A stretch of DNA of 64,000 nucleotides. It comes from JAQGMJ01 sp036498945 (GTDB lineage Bacteria > Pseudomonadota > Gammaproteobacteria > Burkholderiales > JAEUOS01). The stretch is from positions 14,942 to 78,941 of the forward strand of contig DASYEQ010000094.1 in the NCBI GenBank assembly GCA_036498945.1, read 5' to 3'. The translations under genes and the position numbers were made by a program. Positions 33,742 to 43,786 of the stretch are shown in pieces. Position 1 is the stretch's first letter; each line of letters begins with the position of its first letter. The notes beneath the pieces are model-generated. The model was not told where the DNA came from, searched no databases, and saw only the letters and a program-made list of their open reading frames with translations.

Positions 33742-34484
33742 GCGACCCCATCAAACTCGGCGTCAACATCGATCACATCGCCACCCTGCGCCAGGCACGC
33801 GGCACGCCTTATCCGGACCCGGTGAAGGCGGCGCTGCTGGCCGAAGGCGCGGGCGCCGACCTGATCACCCTGCATCTGCGCGAAGACCGCCGCCACATCC
33901 AGGACCGCGACGTGTTCGAGCTGCGCGGCCTGCTGAAGACGCGCATGAATCTCGAATGCGCGCTCACCGCCGAGATGCTGGACATCGCCGTGAAGGTGAA
34001 GCCGCACGACGTCTGCCTGGTGCCGGAGCGGCGCCAGGAACTGACCACTGAGGGTGGGCTGGAGGTGGCGGGGCAACTGGATCGCGTGAAGGAGGCGGTG
34101 CGCAAGCTGACGGACGCCGGTGTGCGCGTGTCGCTGTTCATCACCCACGACGAAAAGCAGATCGCGGCGGCCAAGGAGGTGGGCGCGCCGATGATCGAGA
34201 TCCACACCGGCCACTATGCGGACGCGGTGAGCGAAGCGCAGGTCGAGGCCGAGTTCGCGCGCATCGTCGCCGGCGTGGCGCAGGGCAAAAGGCTTGGCCT
34301 GACGGTGAATGCCGGCCACGGCCTGCATTTCGGCAACACCGCGCGCATCGCCGCGCTTGAGGGCATCAGCGAACTCAACATCGGCCATGCGCTGGTGGCC
34401 GAGGCGGTGTTTCGCGGTTGGCGCCAGACCATCGTCGAGATGAAGGCGCTGATGGTGGCCGCCCGTAACGGCGAGGCAAAGTAG
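33738..34484 (+). CDS. pdxJ: Pyridoxine 5'-phosphate synthase
   Basis: 248 aa TIM-barrel enzyme that joins 1-deoxyxylulose 5-phosphate and 3-amino-2-oxopropyl phosphate. It begins LGVNIDHIATLRQAR (6-20) and retains HLREDRRHI, CLVPERRQE and VNAGHGLH. It overlaps recO by four bases and precedes acpS, the standard order. Confidence 0.98.
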   Translation: MSDPIKLGVNIDHIATLRQARGTPYPDPVKAALLAEGAGADLITLHLREDRRHIQDRDVFELRGLLKTRMNLECALTAEMLDIAVKVKPHDVCLVPERRQELTTEGGLEVAGQLDRVKEAVRKLTDAGVRVSLFITHDEKQIAAAKEVGAPMIEIHTGHYADAVSEAQVEAEFARIVAGVAQGKRLGLTVNAGHGLHFGNTARIAALEGISELNIGHALVAEAVFRGWRQTIVEMKALMVAARNGEAK

Positions 34485-34487
34485 GGC

Positions 34488-34868
34488 GTGATTGCCGGCA
34501 TCGGCACCGATATCGTGGCCGTCGCCCGGGTGGCGCGGGCGCTCGAGCGCCATGGCGAGCGCTTCGGCGAGAAAGTATTGGCGCCGGCGGAGCAGGCAGT
34601 ATGTCCGCCGGGCGCGCGTCGCGCGGCGTACATCGCCAAGCGCTTCGCCGCCAAGGAAGCGTTTTTCAAGGCCTTCGGCCAGCCGCCTTCGGAAGCCAAC
34701 ACCTGGCATCAACTGGCGGTGCTCAATGATGAAAGCGGCAAGCCGCGCATGCAGTTCGGCGCGCTGCTGGCCGACCTGATGAAACAGCAAGGCATCACGC
34801 GCTGGCATGTTTCGCTGGCCGACGAGCATGAGTTCGCCGTCGCTTATGTCGTGCTGGAAATGGAATAG
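34488..34868 (+). CDS. acpS: Holo-acyl carrier protein synthase
   Basis: 126 aa. AcpS transfers phosphopantetheine from CoA to Ser37 of AcpP. It starts IAGIGTDIVAVARV (2-15) with the metal-binding aspartate, and has AKRFAAKEAFFKA with the second acidic ligand. Translation starts at GTG 34488, three bases after pdxJ. nagZ follows. Confidence 0.97.
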   Translation: MIAGIGTDIVAVARVARALERHGERFGEKVLAPAEQAVCPPGARRAAYIAKRFAAKEAFFKAFGQPPSEANTWHQLAVLNDESGKPRMQFGALLADLMKQQGITRWHVSLADEHEFAVAYVVLEME

Positions 34869-34889
34869 AAGCAGGATCAAAGGAAACGC

Positions 34890-35936
34890 ATGACTGTGCA
34901 ACTCCCCCTGGGCGCGGTAATCGCCGATGTCGCCGGCAAGGCTCTGACCGATGAAGACCGCAAACGCCTGGTACATCCGCAGATCGGCGGGGTGATCCTG
35001 TTCACCCGCAACTTCGAGTCGGTGGAGCAGGTGACCGCGCTGTGCGCCGAGATTCGCGCCTTGCGCGAGCCGGAACTGATCGTCGCGGTCGATCACGAAG
35101 GCGGGCGGGTGCAGCGCTTTCGCCCTGGCTTCACCCTGATCCCGGCGATGCGCAAGCTGGGGGCCTTGTGGGATGGCGATGCGGCGGCGGCGCGCAAGAT
35201 GGCCGAGGATTGCGGCTATGTGCTGGCCGCCGAGTTGACGGCCTGCGGCGTGACCTTGAGCTTCACGCCGGTGCTGGACGTGGACTACGGCGAAAGCGGC
35301 GTGATCGGCGATCGCGCCTTTCATCGCGACCCCAAGGCCATCGCGGAACTGGCTGCCGCCTTGCAGCGCGGGCTGGAGGAGGGCGGGCTGGCGACTTGCG
35401 GCAAGCATTTCCCCGGTCATGGCTACGTGCGCGCCGATTCGCACCTGGAGGTGCCGGTGGATGAACGCTCGTACGAAGAGATCGCCGCCACCGACATGGC
35501 GCCTTACCCGCCGCTGATCGCCGCCGGCCTGGCCTCGGTGATGCCGGCGCACGTGATCTACCCCAAGGTGGACAACAAGCCTGCCGGCTTTTCGCGCCGC
35601 TGGATCGCCGAGATTTTGCGCCGCGACTACAAGTTCGACGGCCTGGTGTTCTCCGACGACCTGTCGATGGAGGGCGCGAAAGTTGCGGGCGGCGTGGTGG
35701 ACCGCGCCCAGGCGGCGTTCGATGCAGGCTGCGACATGGTATTGGTATGCAACGATCTGGTGGCCGCCGATGCATTGATCGCCGGCCTGGAAGCACGGCG
35801 TACCGCGCCGGTGAGCGTGCGCCGCGTGGCATTGCTGGCCAAGCAGGCGCCCGCGGCCAGCCGGGCAGCCCTTGAAACACTGCCGCGCTACATGCAAGCC
35901 CGCAAGGCCGTTACCGAATTCGCGGCGGCACGCTAA
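34890..35936 (+). CDS. nagZ: Beta-N-acetylhexosaminidase NagZ
   Basis: 348 aa cytoplasmic glycoside hydrolase family 3 enzyme that removes GlcNAc from muropeptides in wall recycling. It shows GGVILFTRNF, VDHEGGRVQRF, GKHFPGHG near 170 and the nucleophile region FSDDLSMEG near 253. AAAGGAAA lies before ATG 34890. The run of genes from lepA ends here. Confidence 0.97.
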   Translation: MTVQLPLGAVIADVAGKALTDEDRKRLVHPQIGGVILFTRNFESVEQVTALCAEIRALREPELIVAVDHEGGRVQRFRPGFTLIPAMRKLGALWDGDAAAARKMAEDCGYVLAAELTACGVTLSFTPVLDVDYGESGVIGDRAFHRDPKAIAELAAALQRGLEEGGLATCGKHFPGHGYVRADSHLEVPVDERSYEEIAATDMAPYPPLIAAGLASVMPAHVIYPKVDNKPAGFSRRWIAEILRRDYKFDGLVFSDDLSMEGAKVAGGVVDRAQAAFDAGCDMVLVCNDLVAADALIAGLEARRTAPVSVRRVALLAKQAPAASRAALETLPRYMQARKAVTEFAAAR

Positions 35937-36020
35937 AGCCGGAGAATTGCCGTACGCAAGGGCATGCTTCCCGCATGGGAGCCGAGGGGTATGGCAGGCG
36001 CGAAAGCCTGCTCCAGCCTA

Positions 36021-36050
36021 TTGCGGATTTTTTTGATTCACTTATATACT
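36021..36050 (+). promoter_or_regulatory. Candidate promoter of the first liv-type binding protein gene
   Basis: TTGCGG (36021-36026) and TATACT (36045-36050) are 18 bases apart, 36 bases before the start codon. A 7-bp inverted repeat overlaps the -10 box. Confidence 0.5.
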
Positions 36051-36064
36051 TTAGACTTAAAGTA
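36047..36064. promoter_or_regulatory. Candidate operator (TACTTTA-GACT-TAAAGTA)
   Basis: A perfect 7-bp inverted repeat with a 4-base centre covers the -10 box and the likely start of transcription. This position suits a repressor. No regulator gene is adjacent. Confidence 0.45.
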
Positions 36065-36085
36065 ATTTTACAGGGAAGAACCGGG

Positions 36086-37273
36086 ATGAACCTTTCACGC
36101 TCCGCTGCACGATTTGCCGCTTTTGCCGGCGCCGCCGCACTGGCCCTGGCCGCCGGCGCCGCGCAGGCGCAGACGCCGCTGAAAATCGGCTTCATCGCCA
36201 CGCTCTCCGGCCCCGCCGGCGCCCTGGGGCAGGACCAGTACGACGCCTTCATGATGGTGGTCGAGGCCAACGGCGGCAAGCTGGGCGGCGTGCCGGTGCA
36301 AATCCTCAAGGAAGACGACCAGCTGAAGCCCGACGTCGGCGTGCAGGTGCTGCAAAAGCTGATCGAGAAGGACAAGGTTTCCCTGTTTACCGGCTTCACT
36401 TTTTCCAACGTGCTGATGGCGCAATCCAAGCCGCTGGCCGATGCCGGCGCCTTCGCCATCGTCTCCAACGCCGGCCCCGCGCCGCTGGCGGGCTCGCAGT
36501 GCAACGCGAATTTCTACTTCACCTCGTGGCAGAACGACATGCAGGCTGAAGGCATGGGCAAGTACGCCACCGACCAGGGCTACAAGAAGGTCTACCTGCT
36601 GGCGCCCAATTACCAGGCCGGAAAGGATTCGCTCGCCGGCTTCAAGCGCTTCTACAAGGGCCAGGTGGTCGACGAGGTCTACACCACGCTGAACCAGCCC
36701 GACTACTCGGCGGAGATTTCGCAGATCGCCGCCAAGAAGCCCGACGCCATCTACGTCTTCTACCCCGGCGGCATGGGGGTGAACTTCATCAAGCAATACA
36801 AGCAGTCAGGCCTGCTCGGCAAGATTCCGCTGCTCTCGACCTCCACCGCCGACGGCTCGACCCTGCCGGCGCTGAAAGACACCGCGCTGGGCGTGATCTC
36901 CAGCACCTTCTGGGGCCCGGATTCGCCCAACCCGGTGAGCCAGAAATTCGTTGCCGACTTCGAGAAGAAATTCAACCGCATTCCCTCGCAATACGCCGCG
37001 CAGTCGTATGATGCGGCGCTGCTGCTGGATAACGCGATTGGCAAGGTGAAGGGCAACCTCGGCGACAAGAACGCTTTCCGCGCCGCCATCCGCAAGGCCG
37101 ATTTCAAATCCCTGCGCGGGCCGTTCACCTTCAACAACAACGGCTACCCGATCGAAAACATCTACACCTTCGTCGTCGCCAAGGATGCGAAGGGCCGCGT
37201 GAATCTCAAGACCATAGCGCAGCCGCTGACCGCGCACCGCGACGCCTATTCGGACAAGTGCCCGATCAAGTAA
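36086..37273 (+). CDS. ABC transporter substrate-binding protein (branched-chain/amide type), paralogue 1
   Basis: 395 aa. A signal peptide (1-27, ending AQAQ) leads into TPLKIGFIATLSGPAGALG, the start of the type I binding-protein fold. YPGGMGVNFIKQYKQSG and the ending YSDKCPIK are shared with the gene just downstream. It delivers its ligand to the LivHM permease encoded at 38.8 kb. ATG 36086 is chosen from the signal peptide. The ligand is not certain: branched-chain amino acids, amides and aromatic acids all use this type. Confidence 0.93.
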   Translation: MNLSRSAARFAAFAGAAALALAAGAAQAQTPLKIGFIATLSGPAGALGQDQYDAFMMVVEANGGKLGGVPVQILKEDDQLKPDVGVQVLQKLIEKDKVSLFTGFTFSNVLMAQSKPLADAGAFAIVSNAGPAPLAGSQCNANFYFTSWQNDMQAEGMGKYATDQGYKKVYLLAPNYQAGKDSLAGFKRFYKGQVVDEVYTTLNQPDYSAEISQIAAKKPDAIYVFYPGGMGVNFIKQYKQSGLLGKIPLLSTSTADGSTLPALKDTALGVISSTFWGPDSPNPVSQKFVADFEKKFNRIPSQYAAQSYDAALLLDNAIGKVKGNLGDKNAFRAAIRKADFKSLRGPFTFNNNGYPIENIYTFVVAKDAKGRVNLKTIAQPLTAHRDAYSDKCPIK

Positions 37274-37489
37274 GCCGCGCATCGCGCTGATTGCGGCCGC
37301 GGGATGAACATGGATTTCATCCCGCGTGCAGGCCTGTTTTCACCCGCGCGAATTTTTTCGCACCGGCGCGCGTCATGCGGGTTCGCCAGCTACAATACAC
37401 AAAAAATAAATCCCCGGAGCAGGGGACTTTCCAGAGGGAAAACTGGAAATATATTTTCGGGATCACAACAAACAAAGCGGAGACAAAAC

Positions 37490-38656
37490 ATGAAACTCAA
37501 GGCAATCTTCGGCGCGCTATTGCTGGCCGCCGCGGGCCCGGCTGCGATGGCGCAAACGCCGGTCAAGATCGGCTTCGTCGCCACGCTCTCCGGCCCCGCC
37601 GGCGCGCTGGGCCAGGACCAGTATGACGCGTTCATGATGGTGGTCGAACGCAACGGCGGCAAGCTCGGCGGCGTGCCGGTGCAGGTGCTGAAGGAGGACG
37701 ACCAGCTCAAGCCCGACGTCGGCGTGCAGATCATCCAGAAGTTCGTCGAGAAAGACAAAACGGCGATTGTCACCGGCGTGACGTTCTCCAACGTGATGAT
37801 GGCCATGTCCAAGCCGCTCGCCGAAGGCGGTGTGCTGTTCGTCGGCTCGAATGCCGGTCCCGCGCCGCTCGCCGGTCCCGCGTGCAACGCCAACTTCTTT
37901 TTCACTTCCTGGCAGAACGACATGCAAGCCGAGGTGATGGGCAAGTACGCTACCGACAAGGGCTACAAGAAGGTCTATGGCATGGCGCCGAATTACCAGG
38001 CAGGCAAGGATTTCGTCGCCGGCTTCAAGCGCTTCTACAAGGGCCAGATCGCCGGCGAGGTCTACACCACGCTGAACCAGCCCGACTACTCCGCCGAGAT
38101 CTCGCAGATCGCCGCCGCCAAGCCGGACGCCGTCTACGTCTTCTACCCCGGCGGCATGGGCGTGAACTTCGTCAAGCAATACAAGCAGGCGGGCCTGCTC
38201 GGCAAGATTCCGCTGCTCTCGACTTCCACCACCGACGGCGCCACCCTGCCTGCCCTGAAAGACACCGCCCTGGGCGTGGTCTCCGGCACCTTCTGGGGCC
38301 CGGACTTCGACAACGCGGCGAGCAAGACCTTCGTCGAACAGTTCGAGAGGAAATTCAACCGCATCCCTTCGCAATACGCCGCGCAATCGTATGACGCCGC
38401 CGTGCTGCTGGACGTGGCGATGGCCAAGGTCAAGGGCAACGTGAACGACAAGGCGGCCCTGCGCGCCGCCGTGCGCTCGGCCGACTTCAAGTCGGTGCGC
38501 GGCCCCTTCACCTTCAACAACAACGGCTTCCCGATCCAGAACATGTATGCCTTCGTCGTCGCCAAGGACGCCCGCGGCCGCGTGAACCTGAAGACGATCG
38601 CGCAGCCGATCACTGCGCAGCGCGATTCCTACGCCGACAAATGTCCGCTCAAGTAG
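37490..38656 (+). CDS. ABC transporter substrate-binding protein (branched-chain/amide type), paralogue 2
   Basis: 388 aa, signal peptide 1-21 (ending AMAQ). It is a close copy of the upstream gene: long stretches such as LSGPAGALGQDQYDAFMMVV, YPGGMGVNFVKQYKQAG and YAAQSYDAA are the same or nearly so. Differences are spread over the ligand-facing segments, for example ADAGAFAIVSN versus AEGGVLFVGSN. A GGAGAC site precedes ATG 37490. The 216-base gap before it may carry its own promoter (TACAAT at 37391). A strong terminator follows. Confidence 0.93.
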   Translation: MKLKAIFGALLLAAAGPAAMAQTPVKIGFVATLSGPAGALGQDQYDAFMMVVERNGGKLGGVPVQVLKEDDQLKPDVGVQIIQKFVEKDKTAIVTGVTFSNVMMAMSKPLAEGGVLFVGSNAGPAPLAGPACNANFFFTSWQNDMQAEVMGKYATDKGYKKVYGMAPNYQAGKDFVAGFKRFYKGQIAGEVYTTLNQPDYSAEISQIAAAKPDAVYVFYPGGMGVNFVKQYKQAGLLGKIPLLSTSTTDGATLPALKDTALGVVSGTFWGPDFDNAASKTFVEQFERKFNRIPSQYAAQSYDAAVLLDVAMAKVKGNVNDKAALRAAVRSADFKSVRGPFTFNNNGFPIQNMYAFVVAKDARGRVNLKTIAQPITAQRDSYADKCPLK

Positions 38657-38695
38657 AGGCCGCCTTTACCGCAACCTTCAACGCTTGACCATGAA

Positions 38696-38727
38696 CAGGA
38701 TGGGCGCATCGCCCATCCTGTTTTTTT
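38696..38727 (+). terminator. Strong intrinsic terminator after the second binding protein
   Basis: CAGGATGGGC (38696-38705) pairs with GCCCATCCTG (38711-38720) around GCATC, followed by seven T. It separates the highly expressed binding proteins from livHMGF. Confidence 0.92.
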
Positions 38728-38735
38728 GTAAGTAT

Positions 38736-38780
38736 TGATCAAGGGGCCAAGCCCTTGACAACCCGGATTCCAGCTAGAGG
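38736..38780 (+). repeat. Dispersed intergenic repeat with hairpin, copy 1
   Basis: It begins TGATCAAGGGGCC, folds TCAAGGG against CCCTTGA (38739-38758) and continues ACAACCCGGATTCCAG. Nearly the same 45-47 bases recur at 48234. It lies between the terminator and livH and includes a TTGACA that could act as a -35 box, though no good -10 follows. Confidence 0.65.
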
Positions 38781-38840
38781 TTTAGCGGAACGCAGTCTCA
38801 TTGACGGATTTATTCAGTTCTTTCCTTGTAACGCTCATCA

Positions 38841-39776
38841 ATGTCGCTCGAACTCCTGATCGTCCAGTTGCTCAACGGCCTGCAATACGGCGTGCTGCTG
38901 TTTTTGCTCGCCGCCGGGCTGACGCTGGTGTTCGGCATCATGAATTTCGTCAACCTGGCGCACGGCTCGCTCTACATGATGGGCGCGTACTTCGCCGCCT
39001 GGGCCTACAACAACTCCGTTTTCGGCATCCAGGGCTCGTTCGTCTTCGCCGCTTTCGTCGGCATCGCCGGCAGCCTGGTGCTGGGCATCGTCATCGAACG
39101 CGTGGTGCTCTTCACGTTGTATGAGCGCGATCATCTCGACCAGGTGCTTGCCACCTTTGGCCTGATCCTGGTGCTCAACGAAGTCGCGCGCTTCATCTGG
39201 GGCCCGTCCTCCTATTACATGGAAGTGCCGGACAAGCTCTCCGGCACCATCAGCCTGTTCGGCATCGCCTATCCGTCATACCGCTTCATGATCATCGCCG
39301 TCGGCCTGCTGGTGGCGCTGGGCACCTACCTGCTGATCCAGAAGACGCGCATCGGCATGCTGATCCGCGCCGGCGCCTCCAACGCGACGATGGTCGGCGC
39401 CTTGGGCGTCAACATCAAGCTGCTCAACACCTTGCTCTTCGGTCTGGGTTCCGCGCTCGCCGGCGTCGCCGGCCTGATGGCCGGGCCCATCCTCTCGGTG
39501 CAGCCCGGCATGGGCGAGCCCATTCTCATCGTCACCCTGGTGGTGATCGTCACGGGCGGCATCGGCTCGATCCGTGGCGCCTTCTATGCCGCGCTGATCG
39601 TCGGCGTGATCGACACCATCGGCCGCGTCTTCCTGCCCATCGTGCTCTCCAGCCTGGTGGAGAAATCCCTCGCCCAGGCCGCGGGCCCGGCAATCGCCTC
39701 CATGTTGATCTACCTGCTGATGGCCGTGGTGCTTGCCTTCAAGCCGCAGGGCCTGTTCCCGGTGAAGCATGGATAA
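38841..39776 (+). CDS. livH: Branched-chain amino acid ABC permease LivH
   Basis: 311 aa inner-membrane permease with about eight helices. It starts with the family-typical LLIVQLLNGLQYGVLLFLLA (5-24) and GIMNFVNLAHGSLYM, and includes the GVNIKLLNTLLFGLGSALAG loop that docks the ATPases. It pairs with LivM. It overlaps livM by eight bases. Confidence 0.96.
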   Translation: MSLELLIVQLLNGLQYGVLLFLLAAGLTLVFGIMNFVNLAHGSLYMMGAYFAAWAYNNSVFGIQGSFVFAAFVGIAGSLVLGIVIERVVLFTLYERDHLDQVLATFGLILVLNEVARFIWGPSSYYMEVPDKLSGTISLFGIAYPSYRFMIIAVGLLVALGTYLLIQKTRIGMLIRAGASNATMVGALGVNIKLLNTLLFGLGSALAGVAGLMAGPILSVQPGMGEPILIVTLVVIVTGGIGSIRGAFYAALIVGVIDTIGRVFLPIVLSSLVEKSLAQAAGPAIASMLIYLLMAVVLAFKPQGLFPVKHG

Positions 39777-40778
39777 AGCAACGAACTGGTCTTCCCCGCG
39801 CTTCTACGTCCCGGCGATCGTGCTGCTGGGCCTCGCGCTGCTGCCGGTGTACTCGATGGTCGCCGGCCAGCCGTTCTACGTCACACTGTTCTCGCGCATC
39901 ATGATTTTCGCGCTCGCCGCGCTCGGCCTGAACCTGATCCTGGGTTACGGCGGCCTGGTGAGCTTCGGCCATGCGCTGTATCTCGGCGTGGGCGCCTACG
40001 CGGTCGGCATCCTGTCGTTCCACGGCATCACCAACGGCTGGGTGCATCTCGCCGCGGCGCTGGGCATCGGCATCGTCACCGCCTCGCTGATCGGTACGAT
40101 CGTCCTGCGCACCTCCGGCATGACCTTCATCATGATCACGCTTGCCTTCGCGCAAATGGGCTACTTTTTCGTCGTCAGCCTGAAAGCCTACGGCGGCGAC
40201 GACGGTCTCACCATCGACAACCGCAGCAGCATGGTCCTGTTCGACCTGTCGAATCACACCGTGCTGTACTACGCCATCCTCGTCTGCCTGGCGGGCGTGT
40301 TCCTGGTTTTCACGCGCCTGATCGGGTCGCGCTTCGGCATGGTCCTGCGCGGCGTCAAGTCAAACGAGCGCCGCATGCTGGCCCTGGGCTTCCCGACGTT
40401 TCGCTACAAGCTGGTCGGCTACGTCATCTCGGCGCAGGTCTGCGTGCTCGCCGGTTTCTTCCTCGCCAACCTCACCAAGTTCGCCTCGCCTTCCTACATG
40501 GTGTGGCAGGTCTCCGGCGACCTGATCGTCATGGCCGTGCTGGGCGGCATGGGCACGCTGTTCGGCCCCGTCATTGGCGCCATCCTTTACCTCGTGGTCG
40601 AGGAATTCCTCTCCTCGCTCAACCCCGGCTGGTTCCCCAAGGTCGAAGACGTGCTGAACAAGCACTGGCTCGCACTGATGGGCCTCTTCGTCATCCTCAT
40701 GGTGCTGGGCTTCCGCAAGGGCCTGTACGGCTACCTGGTCGAGCGCGAGCAGAAAAAGCTGGAGAAGAGGGCGCAATC

Positions 40779-40782
<4 letters not shown>
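39769..40782 (+). CDS. livM: Branched-chain amino acid ABC permease LivM
   Basis: 337 aa with about ten helices. LGLNLILGYGGLVSFGHALY (about 52-71) and the ATPase-docking loop GVKSNERRMLALGF are typical. The C-terminus is short and charged (REQKKLEKRAQS). It overlaps livH at the start and livG at the end (ATGA), so the four genes are translated as a coupled set. Confidence 0.96.
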
Positions 40783-41530
<748 letters not shown>

Positions 41531-41534
<4 letters not shown>

Positions 41535-42256
41535 GCGAGATCCGACCTGAAGTCCTGTTGGAGGTCGCCGACATCGAAACCTTCTACGGTTCAAGCCAGG
41601 CCCTGTTCGGCATGCGCTTCGCGTTGCGCCAAGGCGAATTCACCACGCTGCTCGGCCGCAACGGCATGGGCAAGAGCACGACGATCAAAACCCTGATGGG
41701 CCTGACGCGCTGCAAGCGCGGCGCCGTGCGCTTCAACGGCCGCGAGATCCACGAACTGCCCGCCTACCGCGTTGCCCAACTCGGCATCGGCCTGGTCCCC
41801 GAAGGCCGCCACGTTTTCCCCAATCTCTCCGTGCGCGAAAACCTGGTTGCCACCGCCAACAACCGCAGCGGCAACTCCACGCCCTGGACCCTCGAGCGCG
41901 TCTACCAGCTGTTTCCGCGCCTGAGGGAGCGCGAACGCAATCTCGGCGCCAACCTTTCCGGCGGCGAACAGCAGATGCTCGCCATCGGCCGCGCCCTGAT
42001 GACCAACCCGCGCCTGCTGATTCTCGACGAAGCCACCGAAGGCCTGGCCCCGCTGATCCGCAAGGAAATCTGGGAGTGCCTCGCCGAACTCAAGCGCCTG
42101 GGCCAGACCGTACTCGTGATCGACAAGAACATCGGCCCCCTGCTGCGCCTGGCCGACAGCCACCACATCGTGGAAAAGGGCAGGGTGGTGTGGTCCGGCT
42201 CTTCCGAACAACTGCGCGCCAATCCCGACCTGCTGCATCAATACGTCGGCGTTTGA
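41531..42256 (+). CDS. livF: Branched-chain amino acid ABC ATPase LivF
   Basis: 241 aa. Walker A GRNGMGKSTT, signature LSGGEQQML, Walker B LLILDEATEGLAP. The usual final histidine switch reads VIDKNIGPLL here, with Asn where many ATPases have His-Asp; this variant is common in some LivF proteins. Overlaps livG by four bases. Confidence 0.96.
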
Positions 42257-42363
42257 GGTGTGGGTTTTCCCGCTCCGCAACGCCCGTCAATAAATAGTAA
42301 GCTAATCAATTGGGAAAAGCCGGGCGTCAACGCAGACCGCCGGCACCAGCGAGGAGAGAAGCA

Positions 42364-43455
42364 ATGCAACGCAGACAGTTCATCAAGCACGGCGGCATCG
42401 CGGGGGTGCTCGCCGGCGGCACCGCCCCGGCCTTCGCGCAAAACGCGCCCATCAAGTGGCGCCTGGCCTCCAGCTACCCGAAGACGCTGGACACCCTGAT
42501 CGCCGCCGTCGAAATGGTCGCCAGGCGCACCGCCGAGCTCACCAACAACCGCTTCCAGATCCAGGTTTTCGGCCCCGGTGAAATCGTCCCCGCGCTGCAA
42601 GTGCTCGACGCCGTGCAAAATGGCACGGTGGAGGCCGGCCACAGCGCCAGCTACTTCTACATCGGCAAAGACCCCGCCTTCGGCTTCGGCACCGCCGTGC
42701 CCTTCGGCATGAATACGCGCCAGCAAAACGCCTGGCTGTACCTCGGCGGCGGCATCGAACTGCTCAACGACTTCTACAAGAAATACGGCGTGCTCTCCTT
42801 CCCCGTCGGCAACACCGGCGCGCAAATGGGCGGCTGGTTCAGGAAAGAGATCAAGACGGTTGCCGACCTCAAAGGCCTGAAGATGCGCATCGGCGGCTTG
42901 GGCGGCATGGTGCTCTCCAAGCTCGGCGTGGTGCCGCAGCAGATCGGCGGCGGCGACCTCTACCCCGCGCTGGAAAAAGGCGTGATCGACTCCGCCGAAT
43001 GGGTCGCCCCCTACGACGACGAACGCCTCGGCCTGCAAAAAATCGCCAAGTACTACTACTACCCCGGCTGGTGGGAAGGCAGCGCCACCCTCAACTTCTG
43101 GGTCAACCAGAAACCCTGGAACGCACTCCCGAAGGAATTCCAGCAAGTGGTGCAAGTCGCCTGCGCCGAAGCCAACCAGTGGATGACCGCCAAGTACGAC
43201 GCCGGCAACCCGGCGGCCCTCAAGCGCCTGGTCGCCGCCGGCACCCAGTTGCGCCAGTTCTCGCGCCCCATCATGGAAGCCAGCTACAAGGCCGCGAATC
43301 AGATGTACGACGAATTCAACGCCAAGAGCCCCGACTTCAAGAAGATTCACGACCACTACATGAAATTCCGCGACGAGCAGATCCTCTGGTCGCGGGTCTG
43401 CGAAGAAGGCTTCGATAACTTCATGGCCTACATCAGCCAGCAGAAAAAAGCCTGA
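42364..43455 (+). CDS. TRAP transporter solute-binding protein (DctP/TakP-like), no DctQM partner nearby
   Basis: 363 aa. The twin-arginine-like start (RRQFIKHGG, cut near AFA-QN at about 26) is followed by IKWRLASSYPKTLDTL. The conserved LKGLKMRIGGLGGMVLSKLG block contains the arginine that binds the ligand carboxylate in DctP proteins, and GGDLYPALEKGVIDSAEWV follows. Such proteins bind organic acids or 2-oxo acids. The membrane subunits DctQ and DctM are not in the window. It lies 107 bases after livF on the same strand, possibly co-transcribed. Confidence 0.9.
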   Translation: MQRRQFIKHGGIAGVLAGGTAPAFAQNAPIKWRLASSYPKTLDTLIAAVEMVARRTAELTNNRFQIQVFGPGEIVPALQVLDAVQNGTVEAGHSASYFYIGKDPAFGFGTAVPFGMNTRQQNAWLYLGGGIELLNDFYKKYGVLSFPVGNTGAQMGGWFRKEIKTVADLKGLKMRIGGLGGMVLSKLGVVPQQIGGGDLYPALEKGVIDSAEWVAPYDDERLGLQKIAKYYYYPGWWEGSATLNFWVNQKPWNALPKEFQQVVQVACAEANQWMTAKYDAGNPAALKRLVAAGTQLRQFSRPIMEASYKAANQMYDEFNAKSPDFKKIHDHYMKFRDEQILWSRVCEEGFDNFMAYISQQKKA

Positions 43456-43529
43456 CGCGTCCGCCTCTGCATGCCGAGGGCGCTCCTTCGGCGCGTCCTC
43501 CAGGCAGCTCGCATGCGCTCCTGTTTGTC

Positions 43530-43591
43530 ATTCCCCCGAAAGCGGGAATCCGGCCCTATTCCTATTTAATAGAAACGCCTCGGATTCCCGC
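43530..43591. repeat. dRS3-like palindromic repeat pair in the 43456-43786 intergenic region
   Basis: ATTCCC-N8-GGGAAT at 43530-43549 fits the pattern of the neisserial dRS3 repeat. About 30 bases later CGGATTCCCGC (43581-43591) is an exact inverse of GCGGGAATCCG (43542-43552), so the whole forms a long-stem element. A second such element lies at 49899. The rest of this 331-base gap holds a 6-bp hairpin (43679-43693) and a 7-bp inverted repeat TCAACCA/TGGTTGA (43712-43729); no gene is seen. Confidence 0.7.
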
Positions 43592-43786
43592 TGCCTGCCC
43601 GCGCCATTTCCGGTGCCCAAACATTAGGCAAAAGCGGCTTGACCGGGAGGCCAGGCCCATGATTATTCGGCCTTTTTAGCTTCGTCGCGAAGCGAAAAAA
43701 CAGCCCGAATTTCAACCACATTTGGTTGAGCGAACTGCGTATCTTTGAACACAGGCCCCGCCTTTTTCACTGACCTGGAGATACGC

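Noticed and set aside
33681..35897. Minus-strand open frame of about 738 codons across pdxJ, acpS and nagZ
   Set aside because: It crosses three well-supported genes and shows only His/Arg/Ala-rich shadow composition.
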